This document shows positions 15,879 through 23,977 of a stretch of 64,000 nt of DNA, one piece after another. Both the position numbers and the translations under genes were made by a program. This DNA comes from Saccharopolyspora kobensis (GTDB lineage: Bacteria > Actinomycetota > Actinomycetes > Mycobacteriales > Pseudonocardiaceae), in the NCBI RefSeq assembly GCF_900108315.1, contig NZ_FNVB01000004.1:682001-746000 (forward strand), written 5' to 3'. The notes beneath the pieces were generated by a model. That model saw only the letters and a program-made list of their open reading frames with translations. It was not told the origin of the DNA and searched no databases. How positions within the stretch are numbered: position 1 is the first letter of the stretch; each line of letters opens with the position of its first letter.

Positions 15879-15899
15879 GTACTCAGTGATACTGAGTAC
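15879..15899. promoter_or_regulatory. PadR operator (GTACTCAG-N5-CTGAGTAC)
   Basis: Perfect 8-bp arms, 22 nt upstream of the PadR ATG. A looser dyad CTAC-N13-GTAG (15856-15876) lies next to it. PadR regulators bind such dyads over their own promoter. Autoregulation of the efflux operon is inferred. Confidence 0.65.
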
Positions 15900-15921
15900 T
15901 GGGAGAGCTGCAGGGGACGCG

Positions 15922-16248
15922 ATGGACGATCTGACGGAGATGCTGAAGGGCACGCTCGAGGGTTGCGTGCTCGAAGTCATCAGCAGCGAGGAGACCTACG
16001 GGTACGCCATCACGCGGCGGCTGAACGAACTCGGTTTCGCCGACGTCGTCGAGGGAACGGTCTACACGATCTTGCTGCGGCTGGAGAAGAACGGGCTCGT
16101 CCAGGTGACGAAACGGCCGTCCGAGAAGGGGCCGCCGCGCAAGTTCTACGCGCTCAACGACGCGGGACGCGAGGAACTCGCAGCGTTCTGGGCGAAATGG
16201 GAGTACATCACAGCGCGGATCGACAAGCTCAGGGAAGGTGGGAGATGA
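15922..16248 (+). CDS. PadR-family transcriptional regulator
   Basis: 108 residues from ATG 15922 (preceded by CAGGGGAC). Winged-helix PadR core: MLKGTLEGCVLEVIS, ETYGYAITRRLNELGF, VVEGTVYTILLRLEKNGLV, GPPRKFYALNDAGREEL, plus the short C-terminal dimerisation helix. PadR proteins repress efflux and detoxification operons and are released by toxic ligands. The stop overlaps the first DUF1048 gene (ATGA), and ABC transporter genes follow 2 kb downstream, the usual actinomycete/Firmicute arrangement. Confidence 0.93.
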   Translation: MDDLTEMLKGTLEGCVLEVISSEETYGYAITRRLNELGFADVVEGTVYTILLRLEKNGLVQVTKRPSEKGPPRKFYALNDAGREELAAFWAKWEYITARIDKLREGGR

Positions 16249-16601
16249 ACTTCTGGGAGACCATCACGGGCAGCGATCTCACCAGGGAGTGGAAGGCGTT
16301 CGAAGTCAGAGCCGAGGCATTGCCCGCCGACCACCGGGCGGCGTGGGAAGAGATCAAGGAGCGTCTTTCCCCTTACTCGGACTTCACCGGCCGCAACCTG
16401 ACGCCGATTCTCGACGGCGTCTTGGGACTGCTCGAAGAGACGGCGTCCGACGGGCAGAGCGTTCACGAGGTGCTGGGCGACGACATCGAGGGCTTCTGCG
16501 CGGCGGTGGCCGGCGGAGAGCGGAGTCGGCACTACCGCGACCGGTGGCGCGAGCAGTTGAACAGGAATGTCGCGAGGAAATTGGGCAGGTTGGGAGGCTG
16601 A
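16245..16601 (+). CDS. DUF1048-family protein, copy 1
   Basis: 118 residues, all-helical. It has the DUF1048 pattern: a short amphipathic start, EWKAFEVRAEALPADHRAAWEEIKERL, then a helix pair ending VLGDDIEGFCAAVAGGE. DUF1048 proteins regularly lie beside PadR regulators and efflux genes; their mechanism is unknown. It overlaps padR by 4 nt. The second copy follows after one base. Confidence 0.88.
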   Translation: MNFWETITGSDLTREWKAFEVRAEALPADHRAAWEEIKERLSPYSDFTGRNLTPILDGVLGLLEETASDGQSVHEVLGDDIEGFCAAVAGGERSRHYRDRWREQLNRNVARKLGRLGG

Positions 16602-16602
16602 C

Positions 16603-16929
16603 GTGGGCATCCAGGACATCATCGAGGGCAAGAGGCAGTGGCGGGCGCACATGGCGCGGGTCAAGGCACTCCCTCCGGACTACCAGATCGTCTACAAGGA
16701 GATGCAGCGGTACCTCTTCAAGGTCGGGCCGGTCGATTTGGCCGATGGGCCCCTGCTCCCGGAGATCGTCGACTTCTTCGAGGAAGGTGCTGCGGCGAGC
16801 AAGGGGGTCCTGGAACTCATCGGCGACGACGTCGCCGCCTTCTGCGACGGCCTGATCGAGGGCTCTCCCACCTACGCGGACATCTACCAGGAGTCCATCA
16901 GCGGAAAGCCCGGTACGGCCGGGAAATGA
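16603..16929 (+). CDS. DUF1048-family protein, copy 2
   Basis: 108 residues from GTG 16603, whose ribosome site GGGAGG lies at the end of copy 1. It is clearly related to copy 1: KRQWRAHMARVKALPPDYQIVYKEMQRYL and LIGDDVAAFCDGLIEG align with the same blocks. The tandem pair probably arose by duplication and may form a heteromer with the regulator or transporter (inference). Confidence 0.88.
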   Translation: MGIQDIIEGKRQWRAHMARVKALPPDYQIVYKEMQRYLFKVGPVDLADGPLLPEIVDFFEEGAAASKGVLELIGDDVAAFCDGLIEGSPTYADIYQESISGKPGTAGK

Positions 16930-16986
16930 CACGCGTCGCCCCGAATTCCTCCCATGACGGCTGAGGTCCTTCCAATAAGGAGGTAG

Positions 16987-17133
16987 ATGACCATGTCCGG
17001 CACGGAAGTGAGCGGCTTTGCCGCGAAGGTGACCGCCTTGAAGTGGCGGTGGCGACCACCGGCCTCGTACCCACATCGAATGCGCCGCGCGTCGCTACTG
17101 CGTCGCCACCTCGACCACGAGGAAGATCGATGA
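16987..17133 (+). CDS. Possible 48-residue peptide, translationally coupled to CPBP gene
   Basis: A near-perfect ribosome site AAGGAGG (16977-16983) precedes ATG 16987. The frame runs 48 codons and its TGA (17131-17133) overlaps the CPBP ATG at 17130. The peptide starts MTMSGTEVSGFAAKVTALKW and becomes very Arg/His-rich. It could be a leader that couples translation of the membrane protease, a remnant of a lost gene start, or a true small peptide. No family recognised. Confidence 0.4.
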   Translation: MTMSGTEVSGFAAKVTALKWRWRPPASYPHRMRRASLLRRHLDHEEDR

Positions 17134-17921
17134 TCACCGCCGAAGTCGGTCGACCGGACCGACTGGATGATCGACTGCTGGCCGACCGCCACTCCCTGCC
17201 GCTCTCGATCGCGCTCCACCTCGTTCCCGGGGCGCTGATCGTCGCTGTGTTCCTGCTCTTCACCGGGCCAATGGTCAAGTCGTGGGGCTATCCGTCGTTC
17301 CTGGGCTGGGCGATCGCCATGTGCGTGGCCCTCGCGCCGTTCGAGCTCGGCCTGCTGCTGTGGCTGGGCCGTCGGCGCAACGGGCGGTTCTCGCTTCGCG
17401 GGGTGGTGCACTACCGGAGCAGGCCGATCTCGCGCGGCAAGCTCATCGCCATCGTCATCCCCCTCATCGTGTGGATGCTGGTGGTGTCGACCGCGCTCAT
17501 ACCCCTGGACGACGTGATCAACAAGTGGTTGTTCGCGTGGGTCCCGTTCGAGGGCGCGGGCAGCGTCACCGGTTACCTCGCCGGGTACCCGCGGCATGTC
17601 ATGATCATCGCGTTGGGATCCTGCATTCCGCTGACCGGCCTGGCCTTCCCGCTGATCGAAGAGCTCTACTTCCGCGGCTTCCTGCTGCCCCGACTGCCCC
17701 AGGTAGGCCGAGGAGCGCCGGTGCTCAACGCGTTCCTGTTCGCGGTGTACCACCTCTGGGCACCTTGGACGTTCCTGTCGAAGACGATCTTCTTTCTTCC
17801 GGCAGTCTGGCTGGTCTGGCGCAAGAAAGACATTCGGCTCTCGATGGGCATGCACGCCGGTACCACGTTCCTCTCGCAGACCGGTGGCACCATCGCCCTC
17901 GTGCTGGGCGTCCTCCCATAA
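17130..17921 (+). CDS. CPBP-family intramembrane glutamic endopeptidase
   Basis: 263 residues with about six to eight membrane helices. The CPBP catalytic motifs are intact: EELYFRGFLLPRL (EExxxR), AVYHLWAP (FxxxH type), and a late histidine in SMGMHAGTTF. Start ATG 17130 follows GAGGAAG; the frame is open 87 nt further up. In bacteria such proteases take part in bacteriocin immunity, peptide processing or export. Here it sits in a PadR/ABC efflux island, between the DUF1048 pair and the DrrA/DrrB-like genes. Confidence 0.9.
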   Translation: MITAEVGRPDRLDDRLLADRHSLPLSIALHLVPGALIVAVFLLFTGPMVKSWGYPSFLGWAIAMCVALAPFELGLLLWLGRRRNGRFSLRGVVHYRSRPISRGKLIAIVIPLIVWMLVVSTALIPLDDVINKWLFAWVPFEGAGSVTGYLAGYPRHVMIIALGSCIPLTGLAFPLIEELYFRGFLLPRLPQVGRGAPVLNAFLFAVYHLWAPWTFLSKTIFFLPAVWLVWRKKDIRLSMGMHAGTTFLSQTGGTIALVLGVLP

Positions 17922-18203
17922 CGCCCGAGCTGAGAAGCGGGCGGCGCTCGCGCAAGGCGCGGGTGTGACAGCTTCCCCAGAACCAACGCGCGCCGGTCGA
18001 CGTGATCGAGCGCTATCCGATGTGCTTCGCGCAGGCCGACAGCGACAGCGTGGTCTCTGATTTCGATTCCCTTGCAACACTTTTCGGGGCGGGCGGCTGC
18101 GCACCGAATTCGTCAGTGGCGGCCCCGCGGAGTTCGTCGAGGCATCTGCTCGGAACAGCGCCATCGATCGCGTCGTGAGCGAAAAGCCGTGACGGAGAAG
18201 AGG
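17922..18203. other. Intergenic gap within the efflux island
   Basis: About 280 bp between the CPBP and DrrA-like genes. No promoter or terminator is convincing. An open stretch reads roughly DVIERYPMCFAQADSDSVV and could be a decayed gene, but I cannot name its family. Confidence 0.35.
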
Positions 18204-19031
18204 ATGGATATCCGGATGAAAGTCAATCAGGTGCAGGGACCTGCAATTCGCGTGCGGGGCCTGGAGAAATCGTACAAGACGCTGCAGGTGCTGCGCGGTG
18301 TGGACTTCGATGTGGCGCGGGGCAGCATCTTCGCCCTCCTCGGCTCGAACGGGGCGGGCAAGACCACGGTCGTGAGGATCCTGTCCACGCTGATCAAGGC
18401 GGATGCGGGGACGGCCGGCGTCAACGGCTTCGACGTCACCACGCAGGCCGCGGACGCGCGGGAGTCCTTCAGCCTCACCGGGCAGTTCGCCGCCGTCGAC
18501 GAGATCCTCAGCGGGCGGGAGAACCTCGTGCTCGTCGCCGAACTGCGGGGCCTCAAGAACCCAGGCGCGATCGCGGACGACCTGCTCAAGCGCTTCTCGC
18601 TGACCGACGCGGCCACGCGCAGGGCATCGACGTATTCGGGTGGCATGCGCCGCCGCCTCGACCTCGCGATGAGTCTCGTCGGGAACCCGCCGGTCATCTT
18701 CCTCGACGAGCCGACGACCGGACTCGACCCCGAAGCGCGCATCGAGGTGTGGCACACCGTCAAGCAGCTCGCCGACCAGGGCACGACGGTGCTGCTCACC
18801 ACGCAGTACCTGGACGAGGCCGAACAGCTGGCCGATCGGATCGCGATCCTCCACGAGGGCCGGATCATCGTCGACGGCACCCTCGCCGAACTCAAGCGGC
18901 TGCTGCCGCCCGCCAAGGTCGAGTACGTCGAGAAGCAACCGACTCTCGAGGAAGTCTTCCTCGCCGTCGTCGGCGCCGACGGCGACGCCCGCACGACCGC
19001 GATGCCGGCACCGATGAGTGAGGAGCGATGA
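18204..19031 (+). CDS. ABC transporter ATP-binding protein, DrrA-like drug efflux
   Basis: 275 residues. Complete ATPase: Walker A GSNGAGKTT, Q-loop TGQFAAVDE, signature YSGGMRRRLDLAMSL, Walker B VIFLDEPTTGLDPEAR, H-loop TTQYLDEAEQLADR. The late C-terminal domain with LEEVFLAVVG is typical of DrrA/daunorubicin-resistance type ATPases. ATG 18204 is favoured by GGAGAAGAGG; GTG 18189 and ATG 18216 are alternatives. It overlaps the permease by 4 nt. Energises drug or lipid efflux. Confidence 0.95.
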   Translation: MDIRMKVNQVQGPAIRVRGLEKSYKTLQVLRGVDFDVARGSIFALLGSNGAGKTTVVRILSTLIKADAGTAGVNGFDVTTQAADARESFSLTGQFAAVDEILSGRENLVLVAELRGLKNPGAIADDLLKRFSLTDAATRRASTYSGGMRRRLDLAMSLVGNPPVIFLDEPTTGLDPEARIEVWHTVKQLADQGTTVLLTTQYLDEAEQLADRIAILHEGRIIVDGTLAELKRLLPPAKVEYVEKQPTLEEVFLAVVGADGDARTTAMPAPMSEER

Positions 19032-19792
19032 TGACCGAGCGCTTCTTCGGCAACACCGCCGCCCTGCTGAGACGATCCCTGCGTCACGTCACGCGCAGCC
19101 TGGACACCGTCCTCACCACCGCGATCATGCCGATCGCGATGATGCTGATGTTCGTCTACGTGTTCGGCGGCGCGATCAGCACAGAGGCGGGCTCGTACGT
19201 GAACTACCTGCTGCCCGGCATCCTGCTCATCACGATCGCGTCGGGCATCGCCTACACCGCGCTCCGGCTCTTCAACGATGTGAAGAGCGGGATCTTCGAG
19301 CGCTTCCAGTCCATGCCGATCGCGCGGTCGGCCTTGCTGTGGGCGCACGTGCTCACCTCGCTGGTCGCCAACCTGATCTCGCTCGTGGTCGTCGTGGGCG
19401 TCGCACTGCTCATGGGATTCCGCTCGGGGGCGGGAGTGCCGGAATGGCTCGCGGTCACCGGCATCCTGATCCTGTTCACCCTGGCGTTGACCTGGGTCGC
19501 CGTCATCCCGGGACTCACCGCGAAGTCCGCGGACGGCGCGGGTGCGTTCTCCTACCCGCTCATCTTCCTGCCGTTCGTCAGCTCGGCCTTCGTGCCCACG
19601 CAGACCATGCCCGGTCCGGTGCGCGCCTTCGCCGAGAACCAGCCGGTGACGTCCATCGTCAACACCGTCCGAGCCCTGTTCACCCAGCAGCCGGTCGGCA
19701 CCGGTATCTGGACGGCCCTAGCGTGGTGCGTCGGCATCCTCGTCGTCGCGTACCTCTTCGCCATGGTCACCTACCGCCGCAGGATCTCCTGA
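19028..19792 (+). CDS. ABC-2 type permease, DrrB-like
   Basis: 254 residues, six predicted membrane helices in the ABC-2 pattern, with the conserved central segment FNDVKSGIFERFQSMPIARSALLWAHVL and the late PTQTMPGPVRAFAENQPVTSIVNTVRAL block typical of DrrB. It partners the ATPase just upstream. Substrate unknown; drug efflux is likely from family and PadR context. Confidence 0.95.
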   Translation: MMTERFFGNTAALLRRSLRHVTRSLDTVLTTAIMPIAMMLMFVYVFGGAISTEAGSYVNYLLPGILLITIASGIAYTALRLFNDVKSGIFERFQSMPIARSALLWAHVLTSLVANLISLVVVVGVALLMGFRSGAGVPEWLAVTGILILFTLALTWVAVIPGLTAKSADGAGAFSYPLIFLPFVSSAFVPTQTMPGPVRAFAENQPVTSIVNTVRALFTQQPVGTGIWTALAWCVGILVVAYLFAMVTYRRRIS

Positions 19793-19877
19793 CCGCACCG
19801 GGAGCTGGTGCCTGCCCGGGCACCAACTCCCGGTGTCGACGCGGCGCAACGCCGCACCCGTTCGTCGCAGGCGGGCG

Positions 19878-20036
19878 TCATGGCCGGATGAGGGCCTTGA
19901 GGCTCTTGCGCTGGTCCATGTCCTGGTATCCGGTGGGAACGCCGTCGAGGTCGGTGGTGGCGTCGAAGACCTTGCCGGGCTCGATGGTGCCGTCGATGAT
20001 GTCGGGCAGCAGTTCGTCGATGTATGCGGCGGACCG
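19878..20036 (-). pseudogene. C-terminal remnant of a zinc-type alcohol/formaldehyde dehydrogenase
   Basis: On the minus strand a 52-codon frame ends in a proper stop (TGA, 19880-19878) and reads like the tail of a medium-chain zinc dehydrogenase: YIDELLPDIIDGTIEPGK, VFDATTDLDGVPTGYQDMD, ending SLKALIRP. Nothing recognisable from the catalytic part precedes it. It is therefore a gene fragment left after deletion or rearrangement. Confidence 0.75.
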
Positions 20037-20418
20037 GGGTGGTGGGCTTCCCGTGGGGAGGGAGGCAGTGTCAGGCGGTGACGGGTACCGCCTTCGTGCT
20101 GCGTCGGCGCTGGGTGCCGCGAATCACGTTCAGCCGTTTGATGTTGCTGGTGCGCACGCGCAGCGCGGGGTCGAGTGGCAGGCCATTTCGAGTTCCACGC
20201 CGTGGCTGATCCACTGTGGACTCGGTGTCCAGGTGCGGTGGAGCGCGGCGCAGTGCACGTGGCTGGTGCGAATGGGGACACCGCTGTGGGGTGGCGGTCG
20301 TGCTTGCGAGTTGCGCTCTGCGGATGGCGTTCCACGATGGGAGTGGGCTTGCCCGCTTGGGGGCGACCACCATCAGCCGCGGCCGCCGGGGCCGCACGAC
20401 CTGCCACGTGGAGCCGAC
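20037..20418. other. Scrambled intergenic region next to the dehydrogenase remnant
   Basis: About 380 bp with no intact gene. The abrupt end of the dehydrogenase homology at about 20036 suggests a rearrangement joint. A TCCACTGTGGA palindrome lies at 20210-20220. No transposase or integrase could be identified. Confidence 0.4.
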
Positions 20419-21393
20419 ATGCCTGTGATTCCGCCACCGATCACGCCTCATCTCGAACCTGCCGCGAAGGAGCTGGCAGAAGCGACGGATCCGCACCCGC
20501 GGATCTACGAGGTCCCGCCGGAGAAGGGCCGCGAGATCCTGCTCGGCTTGCAGAGCGACAAGAGCGTGCCCCGCCCGGACGTCGACGAGGAGTGGGTCGA
20601 GGTGGACGCCGGTGAGTGGGGCACCGTCCGCACCCGCATCATCAGGCCCAAGGGCGCGAGCGGGGCCCTGCCGGTGGTGTTCTACATCCACGGCGCCGGC
20701 TGGGTCTTCGGCGACGACACCACCCACGACCGCCTCTTCCGCGAACTGGCCGTCGGCGCGGGCGCCGCAGGCGTGTTCCCCGTCTACGACCGGGCGCCCG
20801 AGGCGAAGTACCCCACCCAGGTCGAGCAGAACTACGCCGTGGGCCAGTGGGTCGTGCGGCACGGCGCCGAGCACGGCCTGGACACCTCGCGCATCGCCGT
20901 CACCGGCGAGTCGGTCGGCGGCTGCATGTCGGCGGTGTTCGCGCTGATGAACAAGGAGCGCGGCGGGATCGACCTCAAGGCCCAGGTGCTGCTTTACCCG
21001 GTGACCAACGCCGACTTCGACACCCCGTCCTACGTGCAGTTCGCCGAGGGCTACTACCTCACCCGCGAGGGCATGAAGTGGTTCTGGGACGCCTACACCA
21101 CCGATCCCGCGCAGCGCGCCGAGGTGTACGCATCGCCGCTCCAGGCGTCCCTGGAGCAGCTCAGGGGTCTGCCCACCACTCTGGTCATCACCGACGAGGC
21201 CGACGTGCTGCGGGATGAGGGGGAGCAGTACGCCAACAGGCTGCGCGAGGCAGGCGTGGACGTCACCTCGGTCCGCGTGGCCGGGATGGTCCACGACTTC
21301 CTCCTCCTGGACAGCCTGCGCGACACCCGCGCCGCCAACGTCGCTCGCACGCTCGCTGTCGACGCCCTGCGCACGGCGCTGCACGGCAGCTGA
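20419..21393 (+). CDS. Alpha/beta-hydrolase of the hormone-sensitive-lipase (acetyl-hydrolase) family
   Basis: 324 residues, cytosolic. HSL-family marks: oxyanion block YIHGAGWVFG (HGxGW), nucleophile elbow TGESVGG with the catalytic Ser, acid region ITDEADVLRDEG and the catalytic His in MVHDFLLLD. Members hydrolyse short-chain esters and acyl groups. ATG 20419 has GGAG upstream. The gene follows debris and precedes the TetR regulon, but has no copy of that operator. Confidence 0.92.
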   Translation: MPVIPPPITPHLEPAAKELAEATDPHPRIYEVPPEKGREILLGLQSDKSVPRPDVDEEWVEVDAGEWGTVRTRIIRPKGASGALPVVFYIHGAGWVFGDDTTHDRLFRELAVGAGAAGVFPVYDRAPEAKYPTQVEQNYAVGQWVVRHGAEHGLDTSRIAVTGESVGGCMSAVFALMNKERGGIDLKAQVLLYPVTNADFDTPSYVQFAEGYYLTREGMKWFWDAYTTDPAQRAEVYASPLQASLEQLRGLPTTLVITDEADVLRDEGEQYANRLREAGVDVTSVRVAGMVHDFLLLDSLRDTRAANVARTLAVDALRTALHGS

Positions 21394-21486
21394 GGCAGCC
21401 GCGCCGCCACGACGCGAAGACGGCTTCGCGCGGCTCATCGGTCCTCGACGCCAAAGTTGACGGCGCTCACATCTCGCCATAGGGTG

Positions 21487-21505
21487 ATGTGAGCACCGCA
21501 AACAT
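21487..21505. promoter_or_regulatory. TetR operator, copy 1 (ATGT-N11-ACAT)
   Basis: ATGTGAGCACCGCAAACAT lies 20 nt upstream of the decarboxylase-like gene. It differs from the site before tetR (23944-23962) at only a few central positions, which points to a common regulator. Confidence 0.7.
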
Positions 21506-21525
21506 TTGATGAGGGAGTTGCGCTT

Positions 21526-22464
21526 ATGCCGTCGACCGAGCAGAGCGGGTCATCGACCCGGCAGGGCGTCGTCGAGGTCGAGCTGGGCGGCCGCGAAGTC
21601 GCCGTCCCGAAGGGCGGTCTGTACGACCGGTACCGGATGAACACCGATCTCGACGAGATCGCCCGCGATCCTCGCGTCAGCAGCGTGGACTTCTTCCGGC
21701 AGCTGCCCAAGACCGAGGTCGATTCGCCGATCGGGACCACGCTCACCCCGAACTTCTACTACCGGATCTCCACCGCCCGGATCACGATGCTCGCCCGGTC
21801 CCGCGCGATCCGCAGCCGCCTGCCCGGTGAGCTGGCACCGCTGGAGGTCGCCCCGGGCCTCGGCCTGATCTCGGTGATGTTCTTCCGCTACGACGTCTGC
21901 GACATCGACTTCTACACCGAAGCCGCCGTCGGGATCGCGGTCCGGCCGGCGCGGCACGGCGGGCTCGGGTTCGTCGACCTCGTCGCCGCGCTCAAGAACG
22001 AGCACCTCCACTCCCACGTGCTGTCCCTGCCGGTGAGCACCGACATCGCGCAGGTTCGCGGCCACGACGGCTACGGCTTCCCCAAGTGGGTCACCGACCT
22101 CGACGTCAGCATCGACGCCGACCGGACGGCCGCTCGCGTGGCCAACGACGCGGGCGGCACGGACCTGTCGCTCGCGGTGGCAACGCCCGCTCAGAAGGCT
22201 TATCCGAGCGGCAAGCGCGTCTCCTCGCTCACCGCGTACACGACGATCAACGGTGCGTGGCGCTCGACCTCGAGCCAGACCAACGTGCTGTCGGCCGGGG
22301 CCGCGAGCTTCCCGCGCGACGTCGGTCTCCGGACCGGCGAGGGCCGCATGTCCGACGACCTGCGGTCGCTCAAGCCGATCAGGGCCGTTCAGCTCGACGT
22401 CGTGACCGAAGGCCAACTCGCCCTGCACATGCCCGTCCCGACCTCGGTTCCGGCCCGGAGCTAG
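21526..22464 (+). CDS. Acetoacetate decarboxylase-family protein
   Basis: 312 residues. The region SLPVSTDIAQVRGHDGYGFPKWV resembles the active-site segment of ADC-family enzymes, with FRYDVCDIDFYTEAAV and the surrounding beta-cone strands. Family members decarboxylate beta-keto acids or perform aldol/lyase reactions through a Schiff-base lysine. The Lys in FPKW is at a plausible place, but I cannot prove it is the catalytic one. The operator shared with the TetR and OYE genes suggests a joint catabolic or detoxification role. Confidence 0.8.
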   Translation: MPSTEQSGSSTRQGVVEVELGGREVAVPKGGLYDRYRMNTDLDEIARDPRVSSVDFFRQLPKTEVDSPIGTTLTPNFYYRISTARITMLARSRAIRSRLPGELAPLEVAPGLGLISVMFFRYDVCDIDFYTEAAVGIAVRPARHGGLGFVDLVAALKNEHLHSHVLSLPVSTDIAQVRGHDGYGFPKWVTDLDVSIDADRTAARVANDAGGTDLSLAVATPAQKAYPSGKRVSSLTAYTTINGAWRSTSSQTNVLSAGAASFPRDVGLRTGEGRMSDDLRSLKPIRAVQLDVVTEGQLALHMPVPTSVPARS

Positions 22465-22571
22465 GTGGGCGAGAGCATCGGTCCCGGCCTGCACCGTCCA
22501 CAATGGTGCTTCCGGTCGGGATCGGTGCCCTCCCCGCTGGCTGTTCGGTTGCTGGCGCCGGAATGCCAAAG

Positions 22572-22609
22572 AGCCCGTTGATCTGCGCTTTCACGCAGGT
22601 CAACGGGCT
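22572..22609. terminator. Bidirectional terminator between converging genes
   Basis: 16-bp arms AGCCCGTTGATCTGCG (22572-22587) and CGCAGGTCAACGGGCT (22594-22609) with one G-T type mismatch and a 6-nt loop. It lies 11 nt before the stop of the converging reductase gene. Confidence 0.75.
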
Positions 22610-22619
22610 GCTGGTCGCC

Positions 22620-23882
22620 TTACGCGGGTCGGCCCGCAGGCGCGGTGCCCTGTTGCGCGGGCAGCCAGGCGCGGTAGCGGCGCAGGGCCCGCCGCTGCTG
22701 GAGCTGCTCGCGGACCAGGGCGTACGCCGGGTGGGTGCCCGGTGTGGGACGCCTTCCGCGGGCGATGCGGCGCAGCTGGTGGCGGACCTGCGCCATGCTG
22801 GCGGCCGAGGCGAGAGCCTTGTCGGACCAGGTCACCGGCCGCAGCTTCCGGTCGGCCTCGCGGCCGTGCCGCCAGCGGTCGGGCAGGTCCGGGGTGACGG
22901 CGAGCGCGGTGCCCATCCCGACCAGCGCCACACCGCTGTCGAGCACCTTCTCAGCGGTCTCCCGCCGGGTGATGCCGCCGGTGAGCATCAGCGGGAGCGG
23001 GCTGGTCGTGACCAGATCCTTCGCCAGCTCCAGGAAGTAGGCCTCGCGGGCGCGGGTGCGCGAATCCGCGGCGTTGCCCGTCATCGCCGGGCTTTCGTAG
23101 CTGCCGCCGGACAGTTCGACCAGGTCGACGCCGAGCGGTTCGAGCATCGCGATCACCTGCCGGGCGTCGTCGGCGTCGAACCCGCCGCGCTGGAAGTCGG
23201 CGGAGTTGAGCTTCACCGCGACCGCGAAGGCGGGCGAGACGGAGGCGCGGACGGCGCGCACGACGTCCAGCAGCATCCGGGCCCGGTTCTCCAGCGTCCC
23301 GCCCCAAGCGTCGGTGCGCTGGTTGGACAGCGGGGACAGGAACTGCGACAGCAGGTAGCCGTGCGCGGCGTGGATCTCCACGCCGTCGAATCCGGCCTGT
23401 TCGGCGCGCGCTGCCGTGACGGCGAACCGGTTCACGGTGGCCTCGATCTGCTCCGGCGTCATGGCGACGGGACTTCCGAAGCGGCTGCTGTGCCTGCCCA
23501 GGTCGACGCCCACCGCCGACGGGCCCCACACCACGCCGGGCATGTCGGCCTCGACCTGGCGGCCGGGGTGGTTGATCTGCATCCAGACCGATCCGCCGCC
23601 CGCCTTGCCGGCCTCGGCCCACTCGATGAACGGCTCCAGCGGTGCGGCATCGTCGAGCACGACGCCGGCGGGGCCGGTCAGCGCCTCGGCGTGGACCATG
23701 ACGTTGCCGGTGATCAGCAGGCCGGTGCCGCCTGCTGCCCACCGCCGGTACAGCGCCAGCAGCCGCTCGTCGGGCAACTGGCCGCCGCCGGCCATGTTCT
23801 CCTCCATGGCCGCCTTCGCGACCCGGTTGACCAGCGTCGCTCCGGACCGCAGGTGCAGCGGCGAGAACAGCTCGTCAGCCAT
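22620..23882 (-). CDS. Old-yellow-enzyme-type NADH:flavin oxidoreductase
   Basis: 420 residues. FMN-binding TIM barrel of the OYE family: NRVAKAAMEENMA, LITGNVMVH, VWMQINHPGRQ, the active-site pair in DGVEIHAAHGYLLSQFLSP, DAWGGTLENRARMLLDVV, VELSGG, and LTGGITRRETAEKVLDSG. Such enzymes reduce activated C=C bonds with NAD(P)H. ATG 23882 has GAGGGG at proper distance; GTG 23891 is possible but overlaps that site. It is divergent from tetR; two copies of the 19-bp operator stand between them. A basic C-terminal tail extends beyond the usual family end. Confidence 0.92.
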   Translation of the reverse strand: MADELFSPLHLRSGATLVNRVAKAAMEENMAGGGQLPDERLLALYRRWAAGGTGLLITGNVMVHAEALTGPAGVVLDDAAPLEPFIEWAEAGKAGGGSVWMQINHPGRQVEADMPGVVWGPSAVGVDLGRHSSRFGSPVAMTPEQIEATVNRFAVTAARAEQAGFDGVEIHAAHGYLLSQFLSPLSNQRTDAWGGTLENRARMLLDVVRAVRASVSPAFAVAVKLNSADFQRGGFDADDARQVIAMLEPLGVDLVELSGGSYESPAMTGNAADSRTRAREAYFLELAKDLVTTSPLPLMLTGGITRRETAEKVLDSGVALVGMGTALAVTPDLPDRWRHGREADRKLRPVTWSDKALASAASMAQVRHQLRRIARGRRPTPGTHPAYALVREQLQQRRALRRYRAWLPAQQGTAPAGRPA

Positions 23883-23914
23883 CGAGTTCACCCCTCACAG
23901 TTCCACCGCCTACG

Positions 23915-23933
23915 ATGTGTGCAACGCTTACAT
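23915..23933. promoter_or_regulatory. TetR operator, copy 2 (ATGT-N11-ACAT)
   Basis: ATGTGTGCAACGCTTACAT, 33 nt from the reductase start, in the divergent promoter region shared with tetR. Confidence 0.7.
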
Positions 23934-23943
23934 TAAGCGAGGG

Positions 23944-23962
23944 ATGTGAGCGCTGTAAACAT
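23944..23962. promoter_or_regulatory. TetR operator, copy 3 (ATGT-N11-ACAT)
   Basis: ATGTGAGCGCTGTAAACAT, directly upstream of the tetR ribosome site GGGGAG. It starts 29 nt (nearly three helical turns) from copy 2, so dimers on both copies would lie on about the same face. Confidence 0.7.
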
Positions 23963-23977
23963 TGGGGAGCGTGTTCT

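Noticed and set aside
20037-20418. Possible transposase remnant next to the dehydrogenase fragment
   Set aside because: No transposase motif or terminal inverted repeat could be identified in any frame.
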